DNA of 42,177 nt from Flavobacteriales bacterium CG_4_10_14_0_2_um_filter_35_18. Its GTDB lineage: Bacteria; Bacteroidota; Bacteroidia; Flavobacteriales; Flavobacteriaceae. Of the stretch, positions 7,633 to 17,838 are shown one piece after another (positions within the stretch are counted from its first letter, which is position 1; each line of letters opens with the position of its first letter). Made by a program: the position numbers and the translations under genes. The stretch spans positions 1-42,177 of the forward strand of contig PFPU01000162.1 of NCBI GenBank assembly GCA_002793215.1, read 5' to 3'. A model generated the notes under the pieces. The model was not told where the DNA came from. It was given only the letters and a program-made list of their open reading frames with translations, and searched no databases.

Positions 7633-8966
7633 AAAAAATAATTCTCGTTATAGGCGCTTTAACTTATTTTTGGCAAGCTTTTCCACAAGAAAAACCCTTA
7701 CAATTTAGTTTAGATGAAGCGGTTACTTACGCACTATCGCACAGTTATACTATAAAAAACGCAAAATTAGCTATTGATGCTGCCAAAAAGAAAAAATGGG
7801 AAACTACCACCATTGGATTGCCCCAAGTTAGCGCCACTGTTGATTATCAAAACTTTTTAAAACAAGTGGTTACACTTTTACCAGCCGAAATTTTTGGAGG
7901 TACGCCGGGAACTTTTAACGAAGTCACTTTTGGCACCAAACAAAACCTACACACCACCATAACGATGAATCAATTACTGTTTGATGGCTCGTATTTAATT
8001 GGTTTGCAATCGGCCAAGGTTTATTTACAAATTTCGGAATTATCCGAACAAAAGACCGAACGCAGCATAAAAGAAGCGGTTATCAATGCTTATGGCAACA
8101 CACTTTTAGCCGAAGAAAGTGTAAAAATATTGGAACAAAATTTAGGGCTTCTCGAAAAAAATTTAAACGACACCAAAGCAATTGTTAAAAATGGCTTGGC
8201 CGAAGAGCAAGATGCCGAACAGTTGCAAATTACCTTATCAACCATTAAAAATCAGTTAAATAAAACCAAACGACTCAGTGCTATTTCATATAAAATGTTA
8301 AACATCACCTTGGGAATTGATATCGATGCGCCTGTAATTTTAACCGATAAGCTCGAAAATCTAGCCATAAAAAATAGCGACCTCAATTTAATGAATCAAA
8401 ATTTTGATTTAGCTAATCACATTGATTATAAAATTGTTGACAACACTAAAAAATCGAATGAGCTTTTAATGAAATTTGAAATGAGTAAGGCGTTGCCAAG
8501 CATTTCAACCTTTGTAAATTATTCAAAATTTGCCAATAGTGATAGTTTTACTTTTTTAACTAAAGATCAAACTTGGTTAGGTTCCTCGCTTTTAGGCGTC
8601 AACATCAATGTGCCTATTTTTAGTAGTTTTAGGCGAAGCTCAAGAACACAACAAGCCAAAATTGCCTTAGAACAATCAAAAATAGATTTACAACAAACAT
8701 CCGAAGAACTCAAATTGCAAGTAGCCAGCGCAAAAAGTGATTATCAATTTTCATTAGACCAGTATGTTACAGCCAAAGAAAACTTAAACCTATCCGAACG
8801 CATCGAACACAAAGAAAACTTAAAGTTTTTTGAAGGCGTGGGTTCAAGTTTTGAATTGACAGTGGCTCAAAATCAACTCTATCAAAAACAGCAAGACTAT
8901 TTACAATCCATTCTCAGCATTATCAATGCAAAAATAAAATTAGAAAACGCTTTAAATCTTAAATAA
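7629..8966 (+). CDS. TolC-family outer-membrane efflux protein
   Basis: The outer-membrane channel of a tripartite efflux pump, 445 residues. A signal peptide (MKKIILVIGALTYFWQAFPQ) precedes two tandem outer-membrane-efflux-protein repeats. The first begins FSLDEAVTYALSHSYTIKNAK, and long amphipathic helices in both halves (~140-230 and ~340-440) are rich in Q, K, E and L, as in the TolC alpha-barrel. Its start overlaps tetR by 4 bases, and 2 bases separate it from the adaptor gene. It should form trimers that dock with the neighbouring adaptor and RND pump. Confidence 0.93.
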   Translation: MKKIILVIGALTYFWQAFPQEKPLQFSLDEAVTYALSHSYTIKNAKLAIDAAKKKKWETTTIGLPQVSATVDYQNFLKQVVTLLPAEIFGGTPGTFNEVTFGTKQNLHTTITMNQLLFDGSYLIGLQSAKVYLQISELSEQKTERSIKEAVINAYGNTLLAEESVKILEQNLGLLEKNLNDTKAIVKNGLAEEQDAEQLQITLSTIKNQLNKTKRLSAISYKMLNITLGIDIDAPVILTDKLENLAIKNSDLNLMNQNFDLANHIDYKIVDNTKKSNELLMKFEMSKALPSISTFVNYSKFANSDSFTFLTKDQTWLGSSLLGVNINVPIFSSFRRSSRTQQAKIALEQSKIDLQQTSEELKLQVASAKSDYQFSLDQYVTAKENLNLSERIEHKENLKFFEGVGSSFELTVAQNQLYQKQQDYLQSILSIINAKIKLENALNLK

Positions 8967-8968
8967 AA

Positions 8969-10102
8969 ATGAAAAAATTCGCCCTAATAATTATAAGTTT
9001 CTTTGTGGTGATAGCTTGCCAAAACAAGCCACAATCGAATTTAAATGACATGATAGCTCAAAAAAAAATCATCGCAAAGCAAATTGACAGTTTAAATAAA
9101 CAATTGATTCTACTAGATAAATCTATCGCAAAATTAGATACCACACAAAGTTTGCAATTAGTAACAACTATAAGCTTAAAACCCACAATATTTAAACATT
9201 TTATCGCCATTCAAGGTTTTGTTGGCACAGATAAAAACAGTATTATAAAACCCGAAGTTAGCGGTACCATTAAAGCAGTTTTGGTTAAAGAAAGCCAGCA
9301 CGTAAACAAGGGAGATGCTTTGATTAAATTAGATGATACCTTAATTAAAGACAATATTGCAGAAGTTAAAACCCAATTAGCCCTAGCGGTAACTACTTTT
9401 AATCGACAAGCGCGCTTGTGGGAACAAAAAATTGGTAGCGAAATGCAATACCTTCAAGCCAAAGCAAATAAAGAAAGCCTTGACAATAAATTAGCGACTT
9501 TAAAAACACAACTCAGCAAATCAACCATTACCGCTCCTTTTAGTGGTACGATTGATGCCATTATTCCAAATGTTGGTGAATTGGTTAGCCCTGTTTCGCC
9601 TGTCATTAGATTGGTAAACTTAGATGACGTTTATGTTGAAGCCGATGTGTCAGAAAATTATATCGGCAAAATTAAAAAAGGAGATGAAGCCAAGGTTTAT
9701 TTCGAAAGTTTAGATAAAACCTTTGAAACAAAAATAGCCCAAGTAGCCGATTTTATTGACCCAAATAACCGAAGTTTTAAAGTTAAAATCTTTATCAATA
9801 ATCAAGACCAAAGTTTAAAACCCAATTTAATAGCCACCATAAAAATTAACGATTTTACAGTTAACAGCGCCATTACTTTGCCTTCATCAATTGTGCAAGA
9901 AGACCAAAAAGGCAACAATTTTGTTTATACTTTACAACAAGAAAACAAGGCTTATAAAGTTGTTAAAACGCTTGTTGTTAAAGGTCTAAGTTATAATGAT
10001 TACACCTACATTCAAAGTGGACTTACCCTAAACGCATCGGTTATAGAAAAAGGCGCTAGAGGCATTAAAGACGGACAAATTGTTAGCGTTTTAAATCAAT
10101 AA
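8969..10102 (+). CDS. HlyD/AcrA-type periplasmic adaptor lipoprotein
   Basis: The membrane-fusion protein linking the RND pump to the TolC channel, 377 residues. The N-terminus has a lipobox (FVVIAC, Cys17), so it should be lipid-anchored. A coiled-coil-prone segment follows (~25-55). The biotinyl-lipoyl half motif is visible (IIKPEVSGTIKAVLVKESQH, then VNKGDALIKLDD), then a helical hairpin (~120-175), the second lipoyl half (STITAPFSGTIDAIIPNVGE), and the beta-barrel (VYVEADVSENYIGKIKKGDE). It lies between tolC-like and RND genes with gaps of 2 and 21 bases. Confidence 0.94.
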   Translation: MKKFALIIISFFVVIACQNKPQSNLNDMIAQKKIIAKQIDSLNKQLILLDKSIAKLDTTQSLQLVTTISLKPTIFKHFIAIQGFVGTDKNSIIKPEVSGTIKAVLVKESQHVNKGDALIKLDDTLIKDNIAEVKTQLALAVTTFNRQARLWEQKIGSEMQYLQAKANKESLDNKLATLKTQLSKSTITAPFSGTIDAIIPNVGELVSPVSPVIRLVNLDDVYVEADVSENYIGKIKKGDEAKVYFESLDKTFETKIAQVADFIDPNNRSFKVKIFINNQDQSLKPNLIATIKINDFTVNSAITLPSSIVQEDQKGNNFVYTLQQENKAYKVVKTLVVKGLSYNDYTYIQSGLTLNASVIEKGARGIKDGQIVSVLNQ

Positions 10103-10123
10103 TTTTAAAATTTAAAACAACTC

Positions 10124-13100
10124 ATGGAAAATAATAAGCATAAATTAATTGATTTTAAACTTTCAACTTGGGCTATTAGAAACAAGATGACGGTTTATGT
10201 TTTAATTTTCATCATTCTTTTGGCGGGAATTTCATCTTATTTAGGGATGCCAAGAGAGGCCTTTCCCGAAGTTTCTGCTCCAGAAGTTTACATTACTACA
10301 CCTTATCCCGGAAACTCAGCGCTCGATATTGAAAAACTGCTCACGCGCCCCATTGAGAAAAAAATTAATGGCATTTCAGAAGTCGATGAAATCATCTCAA
10401 ATTCGCTTGAAGGCTATTCAACAATTGATGTGAAATTTGATTTTAGCGTAACGCCCGACGAGGCTTTACGCAAAGTAAAAGATAAAGTTGATGAAGCTAA
10501 AGCCGATAAAAACTTTCCTAAAGATTTGCCAGCCGACCCCAATGTGTTTAAGCTGAATTTTGCCGAAATGATGCCCATTATGAACATTAACCTTTCGGGA
10601 GATTTTTCTATGGACCAACTAAAAAAGTACGGCGAATATCTTCAAGATGAAATTGAAGCCCTAAACGAAATTTCGGAAGTTAATATTCGAGGGGTTCAAG
10701 ATAAAGAGATGGAAATCAGCCTTGACCTTTATAAAATGGAATTGCTCGAACTCAGCTTTTCCGACATCGCTCAAGCCATTCAAAACGAAAACGTAACGGT
10801 TTCGGGTGGTGAAATTAAACAAGGCGGCTTAAGGCGTAATGTACGCGTTGAAGGCGAATTTAAAAATGCCGAAGAAATTTCAAATATCATTGTAAAAAGA
10901 GAAAAACAAAAAGTGGTTTATTTAAGAGATATCGCCACGGTTGCCTATAAAGAACAAGAAAAAGAAAGCTACGCACGCCAATATGGCAAAGCAGTTGTGA
11001 TGCTCGACGTAAAAAAACGTGGTGGCGAAAACCTAATTAACGCTTCCAAAAAAATAGACGACATCATTGCTAATGCTAAGGCAACTGTTTTTCCTTCTAA
11101 CCTCGTCATTTCTAAAACAAATGATATGTCTGATAAAACAATAACACAAGTATCAGACTTAGAAAATAGCATCATTTTAGGGATGATACTAGTGGTTGGC
11201 GTGCTCATGTTTTTCTTGGGTTTACGCAACGCCTTATTTGTGGGAATTGCCATTCCGCTTTCCATGTTTTTATCGTTTATCCTATTGAGCGCTATGGGAG
11301 TTACGCTTAATACCATGGTGTTGTTTTCACTTATTTTGGCGCTCGGAATGTTGGTAGATAATGGCATTGTTGTAATTGAAAATATTTATCGTTTAATGGA
11401 TGAAAAAGGTTATTCGGCATTTGATGCGGCCAGATATGGCGTTGGCGAAGTTGCCATGCCCATTATTTCATCAACCGCAACTACCGTTGCCGCCTTTGTG
11501 CCCTTGGCTTTTTGGCCAGGAATTATTGGTGAATTTATGAAATACCTTCCCATTACTTTAATTATTGTGTTGAGTTCGTCGTTGTTTGTGGCGCTTGTTG
11601 TAAACCCTACGCTCGCCGCAGTTTATATGAAACTTGAAGAAAAAGAAGTGTCGCTTAAAAAGCGAATGCGATTTGCTTTATTATTTATAATTATTGGAAC
11701 CCTTATTGTTTTTGCAGGGATTGGTACACATTCTAAAATGTTGGTTGCTCTTGGCAATCTTTCAATAACTTTTGGCGTGCTTGGCTTTTTAAACACTAAA
11801 TTATTGGTTCCCGCTACCAGTTGGTTTAAGGATGTGTTTTTGCCTAAATTAGAAAATACTTACGAGCGTCTTTTAAGTTTTGCCTTGATTGGTAGAAACC
11901 CTATATACTTTTTTGGAGGAACCGTATTGATGCTATTTTTATCCCTTTTCCTTTTTGGAATTTTTCCTCCAAAAGTTGACTTTTTTCCAAATAATCAACC
12001 AAAACAGGTTTATGTTTATACCGAATTTCCCATTGGGGTAGATATTGAAGAGACAAATACCTTTACCAAACAGCTCGAAAAAAAGGTGGTAGATTACCTT
12101 ACCCAGTATAAAGTTGATGGCAAAAGTTTTATGGTAACTTCGGTCATAGAACAAGTTGGTGAAGGTACTGGCGATGCAAGTAGAGGACAACAAGGTGGCA
12201 AAACACCAAACAAATCGAAAATCACCATAGACTTTACCGATTTTCAAAAACGCAAAAATCCAAAAACCGATGAAATTATAAGCTCTCAAAAAATTATGAA
12301 CGAAGTTAGAGAACTTTTTAAAGGCTATGCCGGTGTTAAAATTGTAGTTGCTAAAAATATTGAAGGCCCTCCAACAGGAGCCCCTATAAACTTAGAAATT
12401 TCGGGTGATGATTACACCCAGTTAATGGAGGTTGCCAACAATATTAAAGATTTTATCAATAATGAAAATATTGCCGGAATTGAAGGTCTAAAAATAGATA
12501 TTGATCAGGGAAAACCTGAAGCCCCCGTAATTATTAATCGGGAAAAAGCACGACGATTAAATATTTCAACCGGTCAAATTGCCGATGCGCTGCGAACAGC
12601 CCTCTATGGTAAAGAAATCGCTACTTTTAAAGACGGTGAAGATGATTATCCTATTAATATCCGATTAATGGATAAATACCGCTACGACCAAGAAGCTTTG
12701 CTCAATCAAAAAATTACCTTTAGAGACCAAGCCGATGGCGGAATTATTAAGCAAATACCTATATCATCAGTAGCTTCTATAAATTACACCACCACCTTTG
12801 ATATGGTAAAACGCAGCGATTTAAAACGTGTGGTTACCATCTATTCTAATGTTATTGATGGTTATAACGGCAATGACATTGTTGGCAAAATGGGTAAATC
12901 ATTAGAAAATTATAAAATGCCAGCCGGCACAAAATATAAATTTACCGGCGAGCAAGAAAAACAAGCCGAAAACTTAGCCTTTTTGCTAAAAGCCTTATTC
13001 ATTGCGGTTATGGCAATTTTTTTAATCCTTGTCGGACAATTTAACTCAACCTCTACGCCGTTTATCATATCGATGTCAGTACTTCTAAGCTTGATTGGTG

Positions 13101-13600
13101 TGTTTTTAGGTTTAGTAATTTTTAGAATGGACTTTATCATTATTATGTCGATGCTCGGAATTATCTCTTTAGCAGGAATTGTTGTGAATAACGCCATTGT
13201 GTTGATTGATTATACCAATTTAATTATTGAAAGAAAACGTGAAGAATACCAATTGCCAGAAGGACAAATACCTCTAAATCTGATTTTAGAAAGCGTTGTA
13301 GAAGGAGGTAAAACAAGGTTGCGCCCGGTTTTGCTTACCGCTATAACCACCGTTTTGGGTTTAGTGCCTTTGGCAATGGGCATTAACATTGATTTTATCG
13401 GACTTTATACCGAATTCAATCCTAACATTTATATGGGAGGTGAAAACGTGATGTTTTGGGGTCCTTTAGCTTGGACCGTTATTTTTGGATTGACCTTTGC
13501 AACGTTCCTAACTTTAATTGTTGTACCGGTGATGTTTTATTTATTAATCAACTTGAAAATTAGAATCTTTAACCATAAACAAAATAAACAATTGGCATAA
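10124..13600 (+). CDS. RND-family efflux transporter permease
   Basis: The inner-membrane pump of the operon, 1158 residues and slightly longer than AcrB (~1050). It has the RND plan: TM1 near the N-terminus, a large porter loop (~45-340), a TM bundle (~345-505), an extra hydrophobic region (~515-560) between the halves, a second porter loop (~620-950) and a second TM bundle (~955-1145). Two proton-relay positions differ from AcrB. TM4 reads LVDNGIVVIEN, keeping Asp412 but with Asn413 at the second Asp, and TM10 reads GIVVNNAIVLIDY with Asn1022 where AcrB has Lys940. Such replacements are common in other RND clades, so the pump is probably functional. Substrate range cannot be read from sequence. 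Confidence 0.94.
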   Translation: MENNKHKLIDFKLSTWAIRNKMTVYVLIFIILLAGISSYLGMPREAFPEVSAPEVYITTPYPGNSALDIEKLLTRPIEKKINGISEVDEIISNSLEGYSTIDVKFDFSVTPDEALRKVKDKVDEAKADKNFPKDLPADPNVFKLNFAEMMPIMNINLSGDFSMDQLKKYGEYLQDEIEALNEISEVNIRGVQDKEMEISLDLYKMELLELSFSDIAQAIQNENVTVSGGEIKQGGLRRNVRVEGEFKNAEEISNIIVKREKQKVVYLRDIATVAYKEQEKESYARQYGKAVVMLDVKKRGGENLINASKKIDDIIANAKATVFPSNLVISKTNDMSDKTITQVSDLENSIILGMILVVGVLMFFLGLRNALFVGIAIPLSMFLSFILLSAMGVTLNTMVLFSLILALGMLVDNGIVVIENIYRLMDEKGYSAFDAARYGVGEVAMPIISSTATTVAAFVPLAFWPGIIGEFMKYLPITLIIVLSSSLFVALVVNPTLAAVYMKLEEKEVSLKKRMRFALLFIIIGTLIVFAGIGTHSKMLVALGNLSITFGVLGFLNTKLLVPATSWFKDVFLPKLENTYERLLSFALIGRNPIYFFGGTVLMLFLSLFLFGIFPPKVDFFPNNQPKQVYVYTEFPIGVDIEETNTFTKQLEKKVVDYLTQYKVDGKSFMVTSVIEQVGEGTGDASRGQQGGKTPNKSKITIDFTDFQKRKNPKTDEIISSQKIMNEVRELFKGYAGVKIVVAKNIEGPPTGAPINLEISGDDYTQLMEVANNIKDFINNENIAGIEGLKIDIDQGKPEAPVIINREKARRLNISTGQIADALRTALYGKEIATFKDGEDDYPINIRLMDKYRYDQEALLNQKITFRDQADGGIIKQIPISSVASINYTTTFDMVKRSDLKRVVTIYSNVIDGYNGNDIVGKMGKSLENYKMPAGTKYKFTGEQEKQAENLAFLLKALFIAVMAIFLILVGQFNSTSTPFIISMSVLLSLIGVFLGLVIFRMDFIIIMSMLGIISLAGIVVNNAIVLIDYTNLIIERKREEYQLPEGQIPLNLILESVVEGGKTRLRPVLLTAITTVLGLVPLAMGINIDFIGLYTEFNPNIYMGGENVMFWGPLAWTVIFGLTFATFLTLIVVPVMFYLLINLKIRIFNHKQNKQLA

Positions 13601-13633
13601 AAGTAAGACTCAATTTATTGATTAGTTTAATTC

Positions 13634-13677
13634 AATTCCCTTTGCTAGACTCAAATTTTTAGTAAAGGGAATTTTTT
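13634..13677. terminator. Terminator between convergent RND and patatin genes
   Basis: A 14-bp stem pairs AATTCCCTTTGCTA (13634-13647) with TAGTAAAGGGAATT (13660-13673), with one G-T pair and a 12-base loop, followed by a T run to 13677. It ends the efflux operon on the plus strand. It may also act on the minus-strand patatin transcript. Confidence 0.75.
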
Positions 13678-13706
13678 ATAAGGTCATCTAAAATTATCAT
13701 TTAGTT

Positions 13707-15932
13707 TTAAAACCAAAAACCAAAATTTAAATACCAAAATTTTTGAGTGGTATCGGGCGACCACGTATAAATTAATTCAATTGGTCCTAAAAAAGAATTA
13801 ATGCCATAACTTATAGCATAACCCGTTTTTGTGTTTTCAAAAAGGTTTCCTTTATTAAACAAATCGTGAGCAACACGTGAATAATTGGCAATTAATGACA
13901 AGTAATTTGCTTTAAAAAATTCTCTTCTAACAATAAATGTAGATTTTAAAAATCCATTTTCGTTTAAATCGGCTACATCATAGCCATAAAAAGGCCTAAA
14001 GGTATTGACGGCGTTTTGAGCGCCTCCGCCTAAATGAAAGTTTAAACCCACATCGTTATTCACACCAATGGTTGTGCCTGCCTCTGTAATAAATTGAAAG
14101 GTGTATTTTTTATAAAACGATTTAGCAAAACTCAAGGAGCCTTCTAGCTGGGTAAAAGCAGCAAATGGTTTTGCCGATGACGCCAAATAAGCGCGATAAG
14201 TTGTCGAAAATCCGACGCCATTTTTTGGATAATATTTAGCGTCATAAGTATCGAGTTTTAAATAAAAATAGGCATTATAATAGTTGGCATTTTCATAAAA
14301 TATCTTATTTGTTTGACCACTAATGGTTGAATTATTAAAGACCTTTAAATATTTATGCTCTAAACCTAAGCCCGTTATAAATCGTTGCTTATAAGTGGTT
14401 TGTGCGTAAAATTGGGTGGTAAAATCATTGTAATTTAGCGATAATTTTTCAGAATCAGCAACCACATTATCATTTTGAAAAGCCCCTCCAGTAATGGTAA
14501 TGTCATCAATAAATTTAACATAACGCGTTCTAAAACCAAAATTCCAATGAAAACCATTATCAACATAATAATTTACCTGATACCTTACATTATCACCCAA
14601 AACCAAATCGGTAGAAAGGATGTCATTTTTAATGATTAATCCCTTGGTTTGGTAATTTAACAGTACGCCGGTTTTAAATAAATTATCATAATGGCTGCTG
14701 ATTGAAAATGTAGATTTTAAATTGCTTTCTTCAACATCTATTATAATTATATTTCCATCATCTTTGGGCAAGAACTTATAATTTATTGATTTGAAATTAT
14801 CAGTAGCACTCAAGCGTTCAACGCCACTTTTAAAACTTTGAAAAGTTATAGAGTCATTAATTTTTATATCTAACTTGTTAATTAGATATTCTTTACTATA
14901 ATTTTTAAGTCCGTTAATTTCAATTTCGCTAATCTTAATTTTTCTATTTTTTGGATAAATAGTAACGCCCTTAACCAGTTTTAATTTATCACTTTGCTGT
15001 TTGGCTATTGAGATGAGGTAGGGAAGTTCTTTGCGCGCTTCATCTTCGCCCGATTTTATAATTTGGTCCGTTTTGTCAAATGAAACCACACTAATGCCAC
15101 TTACATTTGGATGAATATAAATATCTACAAGCTTTTTTTTGTCGGCATCTTCTGAATACATGTTAAAGTTAATAATTTGCATCACGATAGCTGTAGCAGA
15201 GCTTAAGTTGTCACGCAATTTTAATTTATCTTGAACATCAACCCCAATAACAACATCGGCTCCCATATTGATCACTTCTTGTACGGGAAAATTATTTGAA
15301 ATGCCACCATCTGATAAATACCTACCATCTATAATAACGGGTTCTAAAAGTGTAGGAAGCGAACCGCTCGCTCTAATGGCTTCCGGCAAATAACCGTGGT
15401 CTAAAATTACCTGCTTACCCGTTTCTAAATCGGTTGCAATGCATAAAAACGGAATGGGTAAATTGTTAAAATCCTGAATATCATGAACATGTTCGGTTAA
15501 TCTTGAAAACAAATTAAACACATTTTGCCCCTTCGAAATCGCTGAAGGCAATCCAATACTTTTCCCTTTTACAGGAAGGGTAATGATATACTTTTCATCA
15601 TTTTCTTTTTGATAAAACGATTTAGAATCACGTGGCAATTTATCTTGTAAAATCGAAGCAAAATCAGTTTGACGGATAATTGAATCTAACTGATGTGCGT
15701 TATATCCCGACGCATATAAAGCGCCAACAATAGCACCCATACTGGTTCCACCAATATAATCTACCCGAATGCCTGCCTCTTCTAAAACTTTTATCACGCC
15801 AATGTGTGCAAAACCTTTAGCGCCTCCACCACTTAATACCAATCCGACTTTTAAGTCTGTTTTTGGTAGGATATCTTGAGTGAATCCGATAAAAAATGTA
15901 CCCAAAAATATGAGTAGGACAAGTTTTTTCAT
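13707..15932 (-). CDS. Patatin-like phospholipase fused to an outer-membrane barrel
   Basis: A 741-residue exported protein of the PlpD/type Vd autotransporter layout. A signal peptide (MKKLVLLIFLGTFFIGFTQ) is followed by a patatin domain (~28-320) with oxyanion loop GGGAKG (35-40), nucleophile Ser64 in GGTSMG, and Asp208 in DGG, forming the Ser-Asp dyad. A POTRA-like segment (~325-410, INGLKNYSKEYLINKLDIKI) and a BamA/Omp85-like 16-strand-type barrel (~415-741) follow, ending in a terminal Phe (YLNFGFWF) as expected of a BAM substrate. The family has phospholipase A activity; whether this patatin domain is displayed outside or kept periplasmic is unknown. It is read from the same strand as uvrC, 22 bases downstream of it. 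Confidence 0.93.
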   Translation of the reverse strand: MKKLVLLIFLGTFFIGFTQDILPKTDLKVGLVLSGGGAKGFAHIGVIKVLEEAGIRVDYIGGTSMGAIVGALYASGYNAHQLDSIIRQTDFASILQDKLPRDSKSFYQKENDEKYIITLPVKGKSIGLPSAISKGQNVFNLFSRLTEHVHDIQDFNNLPIPFLCIATDLETGKQVILDHGYLPEAIRASGSLPTLLEPVIIDGRYLSDGGISNNFPVQEVINMGADVVIGVDVQDKLKLRDNLSSATAIVMQIINFNMYSEDADKKKLVDIYIHPNVSGISVVSFDKTDQIIKSGEDEARKELPYLISIAKQQSDKLKLVKGVTIYPKNRKIKISEIEINGLKNYSKEYLINKLDIKINDSITFQSFKSGVERLSATDNFKSINYKFLPKDDGNIIIIDVEESNLKSTFSISSHYDNLFKTGVLLNYQTKGLIIKNDILSTDLVLGDNVRYQVNYYVDNGFHWNFGFRTRYVKFIDDITITGGAFQNDNVVADSEKLSLNYNDFTTQFYAQTTYKQRFITGLGLEHKYLKVFNNSTISGQTNKIFYENANYYNAYFYLKLDTYDAKYYPKNGVGFSTTYRAYLASSAKPFAAFTQLEGSLSFAKSFYKKYTFQFITEAGTTIGVNNDVGLNFHLGGGAQNAVNTFRPFYGYDVADLNENGFLKSTFIVRREFFKANYLSLIANYSRVAHDLFNKGNLFENTKTGYAISYGINSFLGPIELIYTWSPDTTQKFWYLNFGFWF

Positions 15933-15954
15933 AGTTTTTATGATTAGGCTAAAG

Positions 15955-17751
15955 TTAGTTGTTTTTTTTGTAAAATTCGTACACTTTTTTTCCTAAAACA
16001 TTGCCGGCAACACGCATTAAATCTTCTAAATCAGCTTCTTTAATGCGCTTAAGCGATTTGTAATGCTTTAATAAGACTTCGGCTGATTTTTCTCCAACAC
16101 CAAAAATCTGTGTTAAATCGCTATTTAGCGCTTGTTTGCTGCGTTTATCGCGATGGTGTGTTATGCCAAACCGATGTGCTTCGTCACGTAACTGCTGAAT
16201 AATTTTTAAAGTTTCGGAGCGCTTGTCTAAATAAAGTGGCACACTATCGTCAGGATAATACAACTCCTCCAAGCGTTTTGCAATGCCAATAATGGCAATT
16301 TTTCCCCTTAAATTTAGGGCTTCCAAACTCTTTAAAGCCGATGATAATTGTCCCTTACCCCCATCAATAACAATGAGTTGTGGCAGAGAGGCTCCTTCGT
16401 CTAACAGGCGTTTATAACGTCGGTAAACCACTTCTTCCATTGAGGCAAAATCATCAGGGCCTTCAACCGTTTTGATGTTAAAATGGCGGTAATCTTTTTT
16501 GCTTGGCTTGGCATTTTTAAAAACAACACATGCGGCAACGGGATTAGTCCCTTGAATATTAGAATTGTCAAAACATTCAATATGTTGTGGCTCAACTTGC
16601 AAATGTAAATCGGCTTTCATTTGCCCTAAAATGCGCTTTGTATGGCGCTCAGGATCTATAATTTTTATTTGCTTAAAGCGTTCCTGCCTATAATAGCGCG
16701 CATTGCGAAGCGACAATTCAACAATCCGCTTTTTGTCGCCTTGAAGCGGAATGGTAACTTTAATGGCTTCGCCAACATTTACTTTTATGGGAACATAAAT
16801 TTCGGTTGACTGGCTTTGAAAGCGTTGGCGTATTTCAATAATGCTCAGGGTAAGCAATTCTTTATCTGTTTCGTTTAATTTCTTTTTTATTTCGGCAGTG
16901 TGTGATTGGATAATTGCCCCATTGTTGATTTTTAAAAAATTGACATAGGCAAATTCATCATCCGATAAGATTGAAAACACATCAACATTAGTAATTGAGG
17001 GGTGAACTACCGTTGATTTTGCTTGATAATTTGCTAGAATTTCAATTTTCTCCTTTATTTTTTGGGCTTCTTCAAACTTTAAGTCAGCGGCATAATGTTG
17101 CATTAAGTCTTCAAATTTTTTTAAAGAAGCTTTAAAATGTCCTTTTAAAATGTTTCTTATGGCATTGATATCATCGTTATAATCAGCCGCTAATTGCAAT
17201 CCTTCGCAAGGTCCTTTGCAGTTACCGATATGATAATCAAGGCAAACACTGTACTTTTTTTTAGCAATATTAATTGGACTTAAATCAAAATTGCAGGTGC
17301 GCAACATAAAAAGCTCCTTAATTAAACCCAATAAAACAATTACTGTTTTAACCGAAGTGTAGGGTCCAAAATACTCAGAGCCATCTTTAATGATGCGACG
17401 CGTTAAAAAAACTCTTGGAAAAGCCTCATTTTTAATACACAACCAAGGGTAGGTTTTGTCATCCTTGAGCATAATATTATATTTTGGCTGGTATTTTTTT
17501 ATCAGATTATTTTCTAAAATAAGGGCATCGGTTTCGGTTTCTACTACAATGTGCTTGATATGGGCAATCTTTTTAACTAAAATACGCGTTTTGGCATTGT
17601 CGTGTGTTTTGGTAAAATAAGACAATACCCGCTTTTTTAAATTTTTGGCTTTGCCGATGTATAAAAGTTGGTCTTCCTTATCAAAATATTGATAAATGCC
17701 CGGCGATGTGGGCAAGGTTTGAAGTTGAATTTTTAAATCTGTTTCGAACAC
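15955..17751 (-). CDS. uvrC: Excinuclease ABC subunit C
   Basis: The dual-incision nuclease of nucleotide excision repair, acting with UvrA and UvrB on damaged DNA. At 598 residues it is the normal length. In order: GIY-YIG nuclease domain (~12-90, PGIYQYF...LLYIGKAKNLKKRV), cysteine-bearing middle region (VCLDYHIGNCKGPCEG), UVR UvrB-binding motif (~205-240), RNase H-like C-terminal nuclease (CFDNSNIQG, LIVIDGGKGQL, GIAKRLEELYYPD, RDEAHRFGITHHR), and helix-hairpin-helix repeats at the end (IFGVGEKSAEVLLKHYKSLK). It uses a GTG start at 17749-17751. The patatin gene follows 22 bases downstream and may share its transcript. Confidence 0.97.
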   Translation of the reverse strand: MFETDLKIQLQTLPTSPGIYQYFDKEDQLLYIGKAKNLKKRVLSYFTKTHDNAKTRILVKKIAHIKHIVVETETDALILENNLIKKYQPKYNIMLKDDKTYPWLCIKNEAFPRVFLTRRIIKDGSEYFGPYTSVKTVIVLLGLIKELFMLRTCNFDLSPINIAKKKYSVCLDYHIGNCKGPCEGLQLAADYNDDINAIRNILKGHFKASLKKFEDLMQHYAADLKFEEAQKIKEKIEILANYQAKSTVVHPSITNVDVFSILSDDEFAYVNFLKINNGAIIQSHTAEIKKKLNETDKELLTLSIIEIRQRFQSQSTEIYVPIKVNVGEAIKVTIPLQGDKKRIVELSLRNARYYRQERFKQIKIIDPERHTKRILGQMKADLHLQVEPQHIECFDNSNIQGTNPVAACVVFKNAKPSKKDYRHFNIKTVEGPDDFASMEEVVYRRYKRLLDEGASLPQLIVIDGGKGQLSSALKSLEALNLRGKIAIIGIAKRLEELYYPDDSVPLYLDKRSETLKIIQQLRDEAHRFGITHHRDKRSKQALNSDLTQIFGVGEKSAEVLLKHYKSLKRIKEADLEDLMRVAGNVLGKKVYEFYKKNN

Positions 17752-17838
17752 CTAACAAATGTAATTAAATAGACTTATTTGTAATGCTTAATTTTGAAAA
17801 TACGAAATAAACTGTACTTGAGATAGTGCTTTTATTTT

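Noticed and set aside
11939-12289. Minus-strand frame inside the RND permease gene
   Set aside because: It is a shadow frame in a long, clearly coding plus-strand gene.
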